A DNA stretch of 64,000 nucleotides. It comes from Dastarcus helophoroides (taxonomy: Eukaryota > Arthropoda > Insecta > Coleoptera > Bothrideridae). The notes beneath the pieces were generated by a model. The model was not told the origin of the DNA. It ran no database searches and was given only the letters and a program-made list of their open reading frames with translations. Each line of letters starts with the position of its first letter. Position 1 is the stretch's first letter. The stretch covers positions 38,972,161 through 39,036,160 of the forward strand of contig CM053329.1 of assembly GCA_028583605.1 (NCBI GenBank), read 5' to 3'. Below, one piece after another: positions 45,385 through 57,005 of the stretch. Position numbers and translations under genes: made by a program.

Positions 45385-45472
45385 TTTGGCTATCGAAACG
45401 AGTTAGAGCAACCTTTGTTGTGTCTTTTAATTTCTCTTGGTATTAAACAAGGATCGGTCCGTTCCATCAAAA
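45384..45472. mobile_element. FB half element leading into Sat352
   Basis: TTGGCTATCGAAACGAGTTA, GCAACCTTTGTTGTGTC and AAGGATCGGTCCGTTCCATC then AAAATTAAG. The last part is identical in position and nearly in sequence to the start of the following Sat352 units. Confidence 0.88.
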
Positions 45473-48255
45473 TTAAGTCTTTGATATTTTTTGGAGGCTT
45501 TTTTGATAATTGGGACGAATGGTTTTTGATTAGTCAAACCAAAATGATTGGTTGTTTCAGTTGTTGACCAATCTTTATCATATTTACTTATCAACTTGTT
45601 TTGATCCAAAATATAAGTAATTAGAAGTAATCAAGCAGTTTCAGTAACGAAACTCCCATTACACTAGATACAGAAATCGAGACATGTAAAAAGAAATCCC
45701 AAAATCCCAAATTATTGGGCGGCATTCAAAGGACTGTAACTCGAAGAAAACTGATCATAGAGAGAAGTAACAAACTCCAAATTAAAGCTCTAACTTTCTA
45801 GGACCGGCCCGTTTCATTAAAATTAAGTTTTTGATATTTTTTGAAGGATTTTTTTGATAATTGGGACGAATGGTTTTTGATTAGTCAAACCAAAATGCTT
45901 GGTTGTTTCAGTCTTTGACCAATCTTCATCATATTTACTTATTAACTTGTTTTGATTAAAAATATAAGTAATCAAAAGTAACCAAGTGGTTTCAGTAACG
46001 AAACTCTCATTACACTAGACACAGAAATCGAGACATGTAAAAAGAGATTTCAAAATCCCAAATTATTGGGCGGCATTCAAAGAACTGCAACTCAAAGAAA
46101 AATGATCATAGAGAAAAGTAAGAAACTACAAATTAAAGCTCTAACTTTCTAGGACCTGTCCGTTTTATTAAAATTAGGTTTTTAATATTTTTTTGAAGAT
46201 TTTTTTTTATAATTGGGACGAATGGTTTTTGATTAGTCAAACCAAAATGATTGGTTGTTTCAGTTTTTGACCAATCTTTATCATATTTACTTATCAACTT
46301 GTTTTGATCAAAAATATAAGTAATTAGAAGTAATCAAGCAGTTTCAGTAACGAAACTCCCATTACACTAGACACAGAAATCGAGACATGTAAAAGGAGAT
46401 CCCAAAATCCCAAATTATTGGGCGGCATTCAAAGGACTGTAACTCAAAGAAAAATAATTATAGAGAGAAGTAAGAAACTGCAAATTAAAGCTCCAACTTT
46501 CTAGGACCGGTCCATTCCATCAAAATTAGGTTTTTGATATTTTTTGGAGGATTTTTTTTATATTTGGAACGAATGGTTTTTGATTAGTCAAACCAAAATG
46601 ATTGGTTGTTTCAGTTTTTGACCAATCTTTATTATATTTACTTATCAACTTGTTTTGATCAAAAATATAAGTAATTAGAAGTAATCAAGCAGTTTCAGTA
46701 ACGAAACTCCCATTACACTAGACACAGAAATCGAGACATGTAAAAAGAGATCCCAAAATCCCAAATTATTGGGCGGCATTCAAAGGACTGCAACTCAAAG
46801 AAAAATGATCATAGAGAGAAGTAAGAAACTGCAAATTAAAGCTCTAACTTTCTAGGACCGGTCCGTTTCATTAAAATTAAGTTTTTGATATTTTTTGGAG
46901 GATTTTTTTTGATAATTGGGACGAATGGTTTTTGATTAGTCAAACCAAAATGCTTGGTTGTTTCAGTTTATAACCAATCTTTATCATATTTACTTATCAA
47001 CTTGTTTTGATCAAAAATATAAGTAATCAGAAGTAATCAAGCAGTTTCAGTAACGAAACTCTCATTACACTAGACACAGAAATCGAGACATGTAAAAAAA
47101 AATCCCAAAACCCCAAATTATTGGACGCCATTCAAGGGACTGTAACTCAAAGAAAACTGATCATAAAGAGAAGTAAGAAACTGCAAATTAAAGCTCTAAC
47201 TTTCTAGGACCGGTCCGTTTCATTCAAAATTAAGTTTTTGATATTTTTTAGAGGATTTTTTTTATAATTGGGACGAATGGTTTTTGATTAGTCAAACCAA
47301 AATGATTGGTTGTTTCAGTCTTTGACCACTCTTTATCATATTTACTTATCAACTTGTTTTGATTAAAAATATAAGTAATTAAAAGTAATTAAGCAGTTTC
47401 AGTAACGAAACTCCCATTACACTAGACACAGAAATCGAGACATGTAAAAAGAGATCCCAAAATCCCAAATTATTGGGCGGCATTCAAAGGACTGCCACTC
47501 AAAGAAAAATGATCATAGAGAGAAGTAAGAAACTGCAAATTAAAGCTCTAACTTTCTAGGACCGGTCCGTTCCATCAAAATTAAGTTTTTGATATTTTTT
47601 GGAGGATTTTTTTTATAATTGGGACGAATGGTTTTTGATTAGTCAAACCAAAATGCTTGGTTGTTTCTGTTTTTGACCAATCTTTATCATATTTACTTAT
47701 CAACTTGTTTAAATCAAAAATATAAGTAATTAGAAGTAATCAAGCAGTCTCAGTAACGAAACTCCCATTACGCTAGACACAGAAATCGAGACATGTAAAA
47801 AGAGATCCCAAAATCCCAAATTTTTGGGCGGCATTCAAAGGACTGCCACTCAAAGAAAAATAATCATAGAGAAAAGTAAGAAACAGCAAATTAAAGCTCC
47901 AACTTTCTAGGACCGGTCTGTTCCGTCAAAATTAAGTTTTTGATATTTTTGGAGGATTTTTTGATAATTGGGACGAATGGTTTTTGATTAGTCAAACCAA
48001 AATGATTGGTTGTTTCAGTTTTTGACCAATCTTTATCATATTTACTTATCAACTTGTTTTGATCAAAAATATAAGTAATCAGAAGTAATCAAGCAGTTTT
48101 AGTAGCGAAACTCCCATTACACTAGACACAGAAATCGAGACATGTAAAAAGAGATCCCAAAATCCCAAATTATTGGGCGGCATTCAAAGGACTGTAACTC
48201 AAAAACAAATAATCATAGAGAGAATTAAGAAACTGCAAATTGAAGCTCTAGCTTT
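45440..48255. repeat. Sat352: ~352-bp satellite, eight units, with an FB end in the units
   Basis: GGGACGAATGGTTTTTGATT (or a variant) recurs at 45512, 45863, 46215, ~46567, 46918, 47270, 47621 and 47970 (349-352 bp). Each later unit begins TCTAGGACCGGTCCGTTCCA (or a close variant), where GGACCGGTCCGTTCCA is the FB head. Each ends with a ~150-bp Sat1008-type block (CACTAGACACAGAAATCGAG, GACTGTAACTCAAAGAAAAA, AAATTAAAGCTCTAACTTTC). Two short hairpins recur: GATTGGT/ACCAATC and GTTTC/GAAAC. Non-coding. Confidence 0.94.
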
Positions 48256-48720
48256 CTAGTTTTTGAATATTGGGTTTGATTTTTTTTAACCTTAGCAGTT
48301 TCTAAATAATTATAAAAAACCTTCGGCCAAAAAATGTTTCAAATTTTTATTTATTTTGAAGAAGGTCCAGGACTATTAACAATTTTATCTAGTAAATAAA
48401 TTACAAACAACTTTTAGACGATTTAATCTTGAGTAATTTGGGGGGCTCATCAACTTTGTATGACAATGTTTCGTTGAGTTATCGTCGTTTAAACAAAACA
48501 GTCATTTTCAACTTTGGTAGTCAATATTTCAGGAAATGATAATTTTACAGAAAACAGAGGAATTTTGAAAGCTGCAGTTACTTGTTTTTGATAAAGAACA
48601 TATCTGTGAACCAATTTGTAAATATTTGAATTTTTTGTAAAGAAAGTTGACAATGAAACATTTTTTGAAATATGAGGTGATATCCACTTTTTTTAAAAAA
48701 CATCACCTTATGACAGCTGA
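48256..48720 (+). repeat. Sat1008-related copy continuing from the last Sat352 unit
   Basis: After CTAGCTTTCTAG the text follows the dispersed Sat1008 order rather than another FB head: CAGTTTCTAAATAATTATAA, AAGAAGGTCCAGGACTATTA, TTTCGTTGAGTTATCGTCG and GTAGTCAATATTTCAGGAA. This shows the ancestral sequence into which FB inserted before Sat352 amplified. Confidence 0.75.
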
Positions 48721-48899
48721 CTAAAAATAGGTTAATTTATTTTATATCAAATAGGAAAAAATGAAATATAGAAAACAGAAAAAAAAACATTTTTCTAAAA
48801 TGAATGATCAAGATATAAAAAATATTAAAAATGTAAAAAAAGGTTGTAGCATTTGATATGGATATTTCGCTCTTATTTAGGCTCGTGGGCAATCCATAA

Positions 48900-48985
48900 C
48901 AAGAAAAGGGAACAATATAGCACAATGGGTCCGAAAAAGGTGGCCTAAGTGCTAGCCTAAACTTTAGGCAACCAATCTCGAATCC
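48900..48985 (+). mobile_element. 3' fragment of an RNase-H-type non-LTR retrotransposon
   Basis: AGCACAATGGGTCCGAAAAA, GGTGGCCTAAGTGCTAGCC and TTTAGGCAACCAATCTCG match the trailer at 56642-56715 that follows a recognisable retrotransposon ORF end. Only about 80 bp remain, so it is strongly 5'-truncated. Confidence 0.75.
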
Positions 48986-49069
48986 AGAAGGGAACAATAA
49001 TGAAGAAGTACCTAAAAATAATAAATTGAAATACATAAAAAATCTTTAACATGAATATTATGGGATTAT

Positions 49070-49201
49070 GGGTCTGTGCATTAAAATAAAATCCCTGGAC
49101 CTTTCAAGAGTTACCACTGGTGCTTAACATCAGTGGGTTATTAGTCAGCTACCAATGTTTGGAGAACTGCATTATTGCAGTCTAAGACTTATTCTACTTA
49201 C
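49070..49201 (+). mobile_element. Diverged tail of the Sat379-related element
   Basis: GGTCTGTGCATTAAAAT, then GGACCTTTCAAGAG, then GGAGAACTGCATTATTGCAG and ATTCTACTTAC follow the order of the 41100-41258 tail (GGTCTGCGCATTAGAATC ... ATTCTACTTGC). The inverted arms are absent. Confidence 0.65.
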
Positions 49202-49303
49202 AGGGGAAACCTGATTTGAAAGGACAAGTAACTTAAATGTTTTCCAACCAGTTTCTCCTACCAATTTTTTTTCTATTAAAAGCCATTAACTAAAACTTTG
49301 TAT

Positions 49304-49500
49304 TTTGGTACAACAAACTAGTCTTAAGTTATCTTCAAAAATTAAAATACAAATCTTGTCCCCTGAAGCCAAGAAAAATACTGAAGATCTCTCTGATTTT
49401 TCTGATATGATAGCTTGGCTATTGAAACGTGTTAGAGCAACCTTTGTTGTGTTTTTGACTTTCTTGGTTTCAGGGGACAAGGTTTGTACTTCAATTTTTT
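49304..49500. mobile_element. FB element, diverged centre
   Basis: The head TTGGTACAACAAACTAGTC leads a left arm (ATACAAATCTTGTCCCCTGA). The centre is a short replaced segment (CTGAAGATCTCTCTGATTT). The right arm follows (ATGATAGCTTGGCTATTGAA, TTTCTTGGTTTCAGGGGAC) and ends TACTTCAATTTTTT. Confidence 0.87.
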
Positions 49501-49559
49501 AGAGCCAATGCTTTGAAGTTTTTAAAAATGTGCTTACATTTTCTATACAGTCATTATGT

Positions 49560-49950
49560 CCTTAATTATTGACTACTAAAGTAAGAAGTGACCTTTTTGT
49601 TTTTAATAACAATAACCCAGCTAGAAGTTATCGTTGAAAGCTTGAAGACCCTTCAAATTAAAATGGATGAAATTATCTAGTATATATTTTTGATGTGATT
49701 GCTGGAAAAAAAATTATTGAAGGTAGGTCGCTTTAAAATTGAAAAAAAGTTTGACTGATTATTGTGTTGATAATTACTCAACAGCTACAGAAGTTAAAAG
49801 AGTTTGAACTCAAGATCTGAGAACTGGAAACGTTGAGCTTTAATTCTTTATTTATATTTTTCTTCATTACTATTTTTTTTTGAGTAACAGCTTTTTAAAT
49901 ATGACTTAAAGAATTGAAAGTTTATTATATTTCATAATTTCTGTACCCTA
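49560..49950 (-). repeat. Dispersed Sat1008-related copy, inverted
   Basis: The plus strand shows GTTTTTAATAACAATAACCC early and GAGCTTTAATTCTTTATT, TTTTTTTGAGTAACAGC later, the inverse of Sat1008 block order. Third inverted solitary copy in the window. Confidence 0.68.
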
Positions 49951-51529
49951 AAAAGTAGCACAGTGGCATTGTAATCCATTTCAATATTGTCTGATTTAAA
50001 GGAAATATTCAACATAGATTTTAGCATGTTTGCTAATTTTTTCCTAGCGGTAGTGACGTCGTAAACGTTTGTTAATATTTTTATGAGATTTGCGTTTTTA
50101 TCATGACATTTCTTCCCACTTTTTTCTCTAAACAACAAAGCCGGCGATATTCCAAATGCACCTCAAATCAGAAATAATGTTTATATCCACTCCGCATAAA
50201 AACTTATCATTCAAGTTGATTAAAGTTGATGTACAAAGAGGAATAAATAATCCAGATTTAGATGAAGCGATCGTTAGGGAGTCCCGAAAGAGCCTTGTCG
50301 CTGATTCTGAACGCTGATAAACTGATCTCGAATATCTTTATTTAAAGCGCGCCTTTCAACAAATAATTATGATTTATTCGCCTTTTCGCTTCCACAAATC
50401 TCATCCGATTGCTACTCTTTTATAAAACCTTCAGGCATTCAATCGCTTTAGCTCACGTAAAAGCCCCGTCATTCAGTAACGCGAAGTCGTGCTGAAACAC
50501 TCCAAATTAATACGAAAATCCGGCGCATCCACCAAAATACTTCACTGTCTATTATTTCATTTAAAACGCGGCGTCGGGCCGAAACCCTTCAAATTAATAT
50601 GAAAATCCGGCGCATCCACCAAAATGCTTTGACTGTCTGATTTTAAATAAATAACGGAATTTAACATGTCAAATACGTGTAACTGTTACCGGAGCTGTGT
50701 CAACATGTTAAAGAACGTCATGGACGTTTTTAAACCTATGATGTATGGCAAAGCTATTAAAGTGCTTGTAAACGTGACCTGAGAGTAATATAATTTATTT
50801 TGGGGCATAACGTGCGGCCATAAATAACAGTTCAATTGGTCAATGTACGTCAAATTCGACAAGTAGACCGCAGCATTAATTCGTCTGCTGGGACGGCAAC
50901 AACACGCAACTGCGATAATTATTTAGGAATATGTACGTTTGGCATAATCCCATTTGCACCTTTGTAACTGCATATGACATACATCGGTATAATTGCAGAT
51001 AAATTCGCCGCATTGTTAACTGGAACGTTGCGCCCCCTTGTAACGTTTCAATTAAGGAACACCGAGACGAATTAGTGCGTTTTTCGAAAAATGGGAAAAT
51101 TATTCACTGCGTTAAAAGAATGTGGGGGTCGGGGCGAACTTTATGACGGAGGGATAACTGATTCATTTCTTTGCTTTGTTGTTGCTCGAGCTACATCGGT
51201 GGATACATATTCCTAACAGATGTGCGACTGAATAATTGATGGACTAACTGGATAGAGTAACCTCCGGCCCTCACACGTGGTAAACGAGCCCCATTTACTC
51301 ATTTACCGGAGCGTTTGCTTGTGTTCGAATCACTTTCAGTGGAAGACCTTAAAAAAAACTTTTGAAGTTAATTTTAATTTAGTCAGTGCTTGTTCTTGAG
51401 CTACAAACGTAATTGCTGACTAAGATTCTTAAGACTGTTGCTTTGTAGTCAGTTGTGGCCAGTTTGTAGGCAGTTGTGAGTCACTTTATTGCTCTTAATA
51501 GGCTAAAAATTTTAAAGAAAAAACTTGAC
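49951..51529. other. Low-copy DNA of balanced composition
   Basis: No tandem structure except an ~88-bp pair (listed separately). Contains many TAATTA/ATTTA words of the kind bound by homeodomains, which is not specific evidence. No ORF with a recognisable domain. Confidence 0.4.
50496..50655 (-). repeat. Two ~88-bp tandem copies bearing the inverted Sat1008 landmark
   Basis: CCAAATTAATACGAAAATCC then GGCGCATCCACCAAAATAC at about 50500-50540 recurs as TTCAAATTAATATGAAAATC then CGGCGCATCCACCAAAATG at ~50587-50627. GGCGCATCCACC is the inverse of the Sat1008 landmark GGTGGATGCGCC. The surrounding text is not otherwise Sat1008. Confidence 0.75.
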
Positions 51530-51865
51530 TATGTTCTAGTTAAATCATTAACGAAAGCATTTTATCCCTCATCGTGGGGAATCAAGTTTGCAACAACTCG
51601 ATCGTCAGCGGTAATTTGATCTGCTGCATATAGCGAGCATAAGGGCCAGACTACCACCGCCACTCGATTTTTAGCATAGACTCTACCCGTGGATACAATA
51701 TCCAAGCCTCTTTGCAATAGATTTAGTGAGCTGACAACGCTGCACTGCTTAATTGAAACATTTACGTAAAGATAAAGCCAAAGCCACCTGGAAGAAGTAG
51801 TAGAGCTCCCGTGTTGTCATTACTTTAAGATGTTTCCCTAACATACGGAAAGAAGCATCGAAATT
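51530..51865 (-). repeat. Dispersed ~340-bp element, partner of 22045-22440
   Basis: On the minus strand: AATTTCGATGCTTC, ATGTTAGGGAAACATCTTAA, CTATTGCAAAGAGG, TTGTATCCACGGGTAGAG, ATGCTAAAAATCGAG, AGTCTGGCCC. Order and spacing agree with the copy near 22.2 kb. Class unknown. Confidence 0.75.
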
Positions 51866-52969
51866 CCGTGAGATTTATAATTTTGATGCTACCTGCTACA
51901 TTTTATCCTTAAAAGTAAACATATGGAAAAGCATGTGAACTCCTTACGAGTTTAAATTCAGTTCAAGATAATTATTTTTTCATACTTGGACACCTTTTAA
52001 ACTTAGAAGCAAAGTGGTTATATTTTTAAAAGTAAAATCTTCAGAAGCAAATTTCAAAGGTAGGTTTTTTTAGTCCTGCTAATGGCATATTTAGCGTGTT
52101 GCCTGTTGCCTGGTTTCGAGATAAACGGCGAGGTTTAGCATCTGCGAGGTCTGCAGGAGTTTGCTGAAGAATGCAGAATGGTTTGCCGGCGTTTCGTTTG
52201 CGATTCCTCGTCTCCGTTTTTGCCGCATTCCGACGAGTGTCGTTCCGGATATGGCGAACAGTTTGATCTGATCTGCCGCCCTATTACGGCCCGAATTGGC
52301 AATATACGGTCGCATTATACCAAAAGTCGATACGTATATGAAAGTCGCAACAATAACCATTTACCACTATCTGTAATTCCCACGGCACATGTTGCTGGTC
52401 GCGTCAGATGATGTTCTGTGTGCCTGATTGCTGAAATGAAAACAAATTGTTTCCCGCGGAAGGATATTGCAAACCCTAAAAGTCTCGCTGCTCTTATTTG
52501 TAAGGGCATTAGGTGTGTGTGTTCTCCTGCAAATTGTTATATTATGTTTGCGTACGCCGCCGTAATGTTGGCAGTGCCAATAAAGTCCGCTGCAACACAT
52601 CGACCACCGTCGTAATGACGCTCGGACTCGTACACGTACCGGAAGCCGTTTCCCTTTACCGTCAACTCCTCGGAGACGGCTGGCTTAATTGCACTCAGGA
52701 ATCATCCCCCGATTCATCAAGTTATTAACGTTGGCTTCTGATTCATCGGAAATTGCTTCGTATATACAACGACTGCCCCAAAATTACAAATAACTCGCTT
52801 TCCAAAGAAAGAACTTCAATAAATCGCCAAGGGAGAATCTTTTGCCATTCTGATGTCGATAAAACCAAGCATAATTTTGATCCAGTGATGAGGATGTTAG
52901 TTACATTACCCCTTGAAGTTTTCTTAGAGAAAACAGCAGCCTGGATTTTTCTGAAGTGTCTTGAATCTT
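51866..52969. other. Low-copy DNA, GC-richer at 52080-52740
   Basis: Several overlapping short frames on both strands in 52090-52730, none with a recognisable domain. Overlap of frames in all phases indicates a lack of stops from the higher GC rather than coding. Confidence 0.4.
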
Positions 52970-52971
52970 AA

Positions 52972-55900
52972 TTTTTTATTCCACAGTCCTTTGCAGACAT
53001 TGCATCCTGTATTAACTAGTTCATTCCATCTGAGTATGGCTCAAATAGTTGGGGATACTTGTGGATGGAATTTCACCAACCATATGGAGCCGCGCACCAT
53101 CAAAGGTGAAGGTACAGCAGTTGAACTTTTGTGAAGTATCTTTAATCTTGGTCTTTTATTTCACAATCTCTACAGACAGTGCATTCTGTATCAACTATTT
53201 CATACATCCGAGTATGACTCAAATAGTTGGAGATATTTATGGATGGTTTTCGTCAGCTGTATGGAACCGCGCACCATCGAAGATAGGACAGCAACTGTAT
53301 TTTTGTGAAGGGTCTTAAATCTTAGTTTTTTATTCCACAGTCTCTACAGACAGTGTATTCTATATTAGTTAGTTCATCCATTCGAGTATGACGCAAATAG
53401 TTGGAGACATTCATGGATGATTTTCGTCAGCCGTATGGAGCCGCGCACCATCGAAGATAGGATAGCAACTGTATTTTTGTAAAGGGTCTTAAATTTTAGT
53501 TTTTTATTCCACAGTCTCTACAGACAGTGTATTCTGTATTAACTAGTTCATTCATCGGAGTATCACTCAAATAGTTGGGGATATTAATGGACGGAATTTC
53601 GGCAACACCATGGAGCCGCGCACCATCGTAGATAGGATAGAAGCTGTATTATTGTTAAGTATTTTCAATCTCAGTTTTTTATTCCACAGTATCTGCAGAC
53701 AGTGCATTCTGTATTACTATTCCATCCATTCGAGTATGACGCAAATAGTTGGAGATATGTATGGATGGTTTTCGCCAGCCGTATGGAGCCGCGCACCATC
53801 AAAGATAGGACATCAACTGTATTTTTGTGAAGTGTCTCATATCTTAGTTTTTATTCCACAGTCTCTACAGACAGTGTATTCGGTATTAACTAGTTCATCC
53901 ATTCGAGTATGACTCAAATAGTTAGGGATATTTATGGATGGAATTTTGCCAACTATATGGAGCCGCACACCATCAAAGATGGGGGTACAGCAGCCAAATT
54001 TTTATGAAGTTACTTGAATATTGGTTTTTCATTCCACAGTCTCTGCAGATAGTGCATCCTGTATTGACTATTTCATCCATCTGCGTATGATGTAAATGGT
54101 TGGAAATATGTATGGATGGTTTTCGCCAACCGTATGGAGCTGCGCACCATCGAAGATAGGACAGCAGCTGTATTTTTGTGAAGTGTCTTCAATCTTAGGT
54201 TTTTATTCCACAGTCTCCACAGACAATGTATTCTGTATTAACTAGTTCATCCACCGGAGTATGACTCAAATAGTTGGAGATACTTATGGAGGGGATTTCG
54301 GCGACCCAGTGGAGCCGCGCACAATCGAAGATAGAACAGCAGCTGCATTTTTGTAAAGTTTCTTTAATCTTGGTTTTTCATTCCACAGTCTCTGCAGACA
54401 GTGCATTCTGTATTAACTATTTCATTCATCCGAGTAGGACTCAAATAGTTGGAGATATATATATAGATGGTTTTCGTCAGCCGTACAGAGCCGCGCACCA
54501 TCGAAGATAGGACAGCAAATGTATTTTTGTGAAGTTTCTTAAATCTTAATTGTTTATTCCACAGTCTCTACAGACTGTGTATTCTGTATTAACTACTTTA
54601 TCGATTCGAGTATGACTCAAATAGTTGGGGATATTTATGGATGAAATTTCGCCAACTATATGGAGCCGCACACCATCAATGATGGGGGTACAGCAGCCGA
54701 GTTTTTGTGAAGTATCTTGAATCGTGGGTTTTCATTGCACAGTCTCTGCAGACAGTGTATTCTGTATTAACTATTTCATTCATCTGCGTATGACGTAAAT
54801 AGGTTGGAGATATTTAAAGATGGTTTTCGCTAGCCGTCGCACCATCGAAGATAGGACTGCAACTGCATTTTTGTGAATTATTTTTAATCTTATTTTTTTA
54901 TTGCACAGTCTCTGCAGACATTGCATTCTGTGCTAACTATTTCATCCATCCGAGTATGACGCAAATAGTTGGAGATATGTATTGATGGTTTTCGCCAGCC
55001 GTATGGAGCCGCGCACCATCGAAGATAGGACAGCAGCTGTATATTTGTAAAGTGTCTTCAATCTTATGTTTTTATTCCACAGTCTCCACAAACAATATAT
55101 TCTGTGTTAACTAGTTCATCCATCGGAGTATGACTCAAATACTTGGAGATACTTGTGGACGGGATTTTGGCGGCCTAATGGAGCCGCGCACAATCGAAGA
55201 TGGAACAGCAGCCTGCATTTTTGTAAAGTGCTTTCAATCTTGGTTTTTCATTCCACAGTCTCTGCAGACAGTGCATTCTGTATTAACTATTTCATTCATC
55301 CAAGTAGGACTCAAATAGTTGGAGATATTTATGGACGGTTTTCGTCAGCCGTTCGAGCCGCGCACCATAGAAGATAGGGCACAGACAGTGAGTTCATCCA
55401 TCGGAGTATCACTCAAATAGTTGGGTATATTATTTGACGGAATTTCGGTAACTCTATGGAGCCGCGCACTATCGAAGACAGGACAGCAGATGAATTTTTG
55501 TAAAGTGTCTTCAACCTTAGTTTTTTATTCCACAGTCTCTACAGTCAGTGTATTCTGTATTAACTAGTTCATCCATAGGAGTATGACCCAAATAGTTGGA
55601 GATATTTTTGGACGAAATTTTGGCAACCCAATGGAGCCGCGCACCATCGAAGATAGATCAGCAGCTGTATTTTTGTGAAATGTCTTCAATTTTAATTTTT
55701 CATTTCACAGTCTCTGCAGACAGTGCATTTTGTATTAACTATTTCATCCATCTGCGTATAATGTAAATAGGTTGGAGATATTTAAAGATGGTTTTGCTAG
55801 CCGTATGGGGCCGCGCACCATCTAAGATGGGACAGCAGCTGTATTTTTGAAAAGTGTCCTCAATCTTAGTTTATGATTCCACAGTCTCTACAGTTGGTGT

Positions 55901-56178
55901 AATCTGTATTAACTAGTTCATCCATCGGCAAATCACCCAAACAGTTGAGGATCTTTATGGGCGGAATTTCGGCAACCCTATAGAGCCGCGCACCATCAAA
56001 GATAGGGCAGCAGCTGTATTTTTGCAAAGGGTCTTCAATATTTGTTTTTTAGTCCACAGTCTCTACAGACAGTTATTCTGTGTTAACTAGTTCGTCCATC
56101 GGGGTATGACCCAAATAGTTGGGGATATTCTTGGATGGAATGTCGGCAACCCTATGGAGCCGCGCACCAACAAAGATA
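52972..56178. repeat. Sat175: ~175-bp satellite, 19 units
   Basis: CGCGCACCAT (or variant) recurs at 53091, 53268, 53442, 53617, 53790, 53964, 54141, 54316, 54492, 54667, 54838, 55010, 55185, 55359, 55463, 55638, 55812, 55987 and 56161, i.e. every 171-177 bp with one 104-bp deletion unit. Units contain TCCACAGTCTCTGCAGACAG, ATTCTGTATTAACTA, CATCC.. and CAAATAGTTGGAGATAT. Two unit types differ before the landmark: TTTTCGTCAGCCGTATGG and AATTTCGGCAACCC-TATGG. The array is GC-richer than the other satellites. ~175 bp is a common monomer size for centromeric satellites, but function cannot be inferred from length alone. Confidence 0.95.
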
Positions 56179-56336
56179 ATTGTTACGGACCCATCCCTGA
56201 GAATTATTGTTGTCGTTATCTCGTTATTTTCAGGCTGATAGACATTCGGGCTCCTAGATATTTATGAGTTCCCTTAAGCGTTGGTCTTCAACTCTCTTCT
56301 TTCAGTTTTCTTTTATGAACGATAATTTCTGTCTAG

Positions 56337-56618
56337 ATGTTCCTGTACCTTTCACTCAGGAAACTTGTAGGGATATGGACAGGTCACTGTCGATTAAACA
56401 AACACCTCCACAGAATGGGAATCATAAACGACCCGAGCTGCAGAGGGTGCTTAGAAGAAGATGAGAGTGTCGAGCACGTGATGTGTCACTGCCCGGCACT
56501 AGCATCAATCAGAGGATCCACGCTGGGGGACTTCTGGCCTAGTGTGGCCAGTTTGAGAGAGGCGCATCCAAGGGACGTTCTTCAGTTTCTCAACAAGGTT
56601 GGGTGGCTGAATGAATGA
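56337..56618 (+). pseudogene. C-terminal end of an RNase-H-containing non-LTR retrotransposon ORF2
   Basis: A 93-residue frame with TGHCRLNKHLHRMGI (15-29), then a zinc-knuckle-like C-x2-C-x8-H-x4-C (CRGCLEEDESVEHVMCHC), then CPALASIRGSTLGDFWP and VLQFLNKVGWLNE. This arrangement closes ORF2 of I/R1/LOA-group elements, downstream of RNase H. Sequence upstream does not continue the frame, so the copy is 5'-truncated or broken. Its 3' trailer (AGCACAATGGGCCCGGAAAG, GTGGCCTAAGTGCTGGCC) runs to about 56715 and recurs near 48.9 kb. It is a different family from the element at 16.9-21.1 kb. Confidence 0.85.
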
Positions 56619-56639
56619 CCAAGGACACCTCAATCACGA

Positions 56640-56720
56640 GGATAGCACAATGGGCCCGGAAAGGGTGGCCTAAGTGCTGGCCTAAATTTTTAGGCAACCC
56701 ACAACGAATCTAGAATTCAG
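56640..56720 (+). mobile_element. 3' trailer of the retrotransposon at 56337
   Basis: Follows the ORF stop by ~20 bp. Shared with 48900-48985, which supports it as an element-specific 3' end. Confidence 0.75.
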
Positions 56721-56869
56721 AATCCTGTACCTTTCCAGTCGGAAATTTTGTAGATTGTTGGATTGTTTCGGGTTGCTTTCTTCACTTTGCCCGGCTTAGT
56801 TTCTTTGTAAGTTACCATAATTTAAACTATTTCAAGCCTCCCACACTTTTTATTAAGTCTTCAATATAC

Positions 56870-57005
56870 TCTGCAGATGATAGCTTGGCTATCGAAACGC
56901 GTTAGAGCAACCTTTGTTGTGTTTTCATTTTTTTTTGGTTTCAGCGGACAGGGTTTTTATTTCAATTTTTGAAGATAACCAGGGACCGGTCCGTTCCACC
57001 AAAAT
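56870..57005. mobile_element. FB half element with complete head
   Basis: It starts CTGCAGATGATAGCTTGG at the palindrome centre, then CGTTAGAGCAACCTTTGTTG, TTTCAGCGGACAGGG, GAAGATAACCAGGGACCGG and TCCGTTCCACC. The flank AAAATTAAGTTTTCGATG resembles the start of Sat352 units (AAAATTAAGTTTTTGATA), although no Sat352 array is here. Confidence 0.88.

Noticed and set aside
52090..52730. Overlapping 60-90 residue frames on both strands as genes
   Set aside because: Open in several phases on both strands because of higher GC. No conserved motif, signal peptide or start context favours any one.
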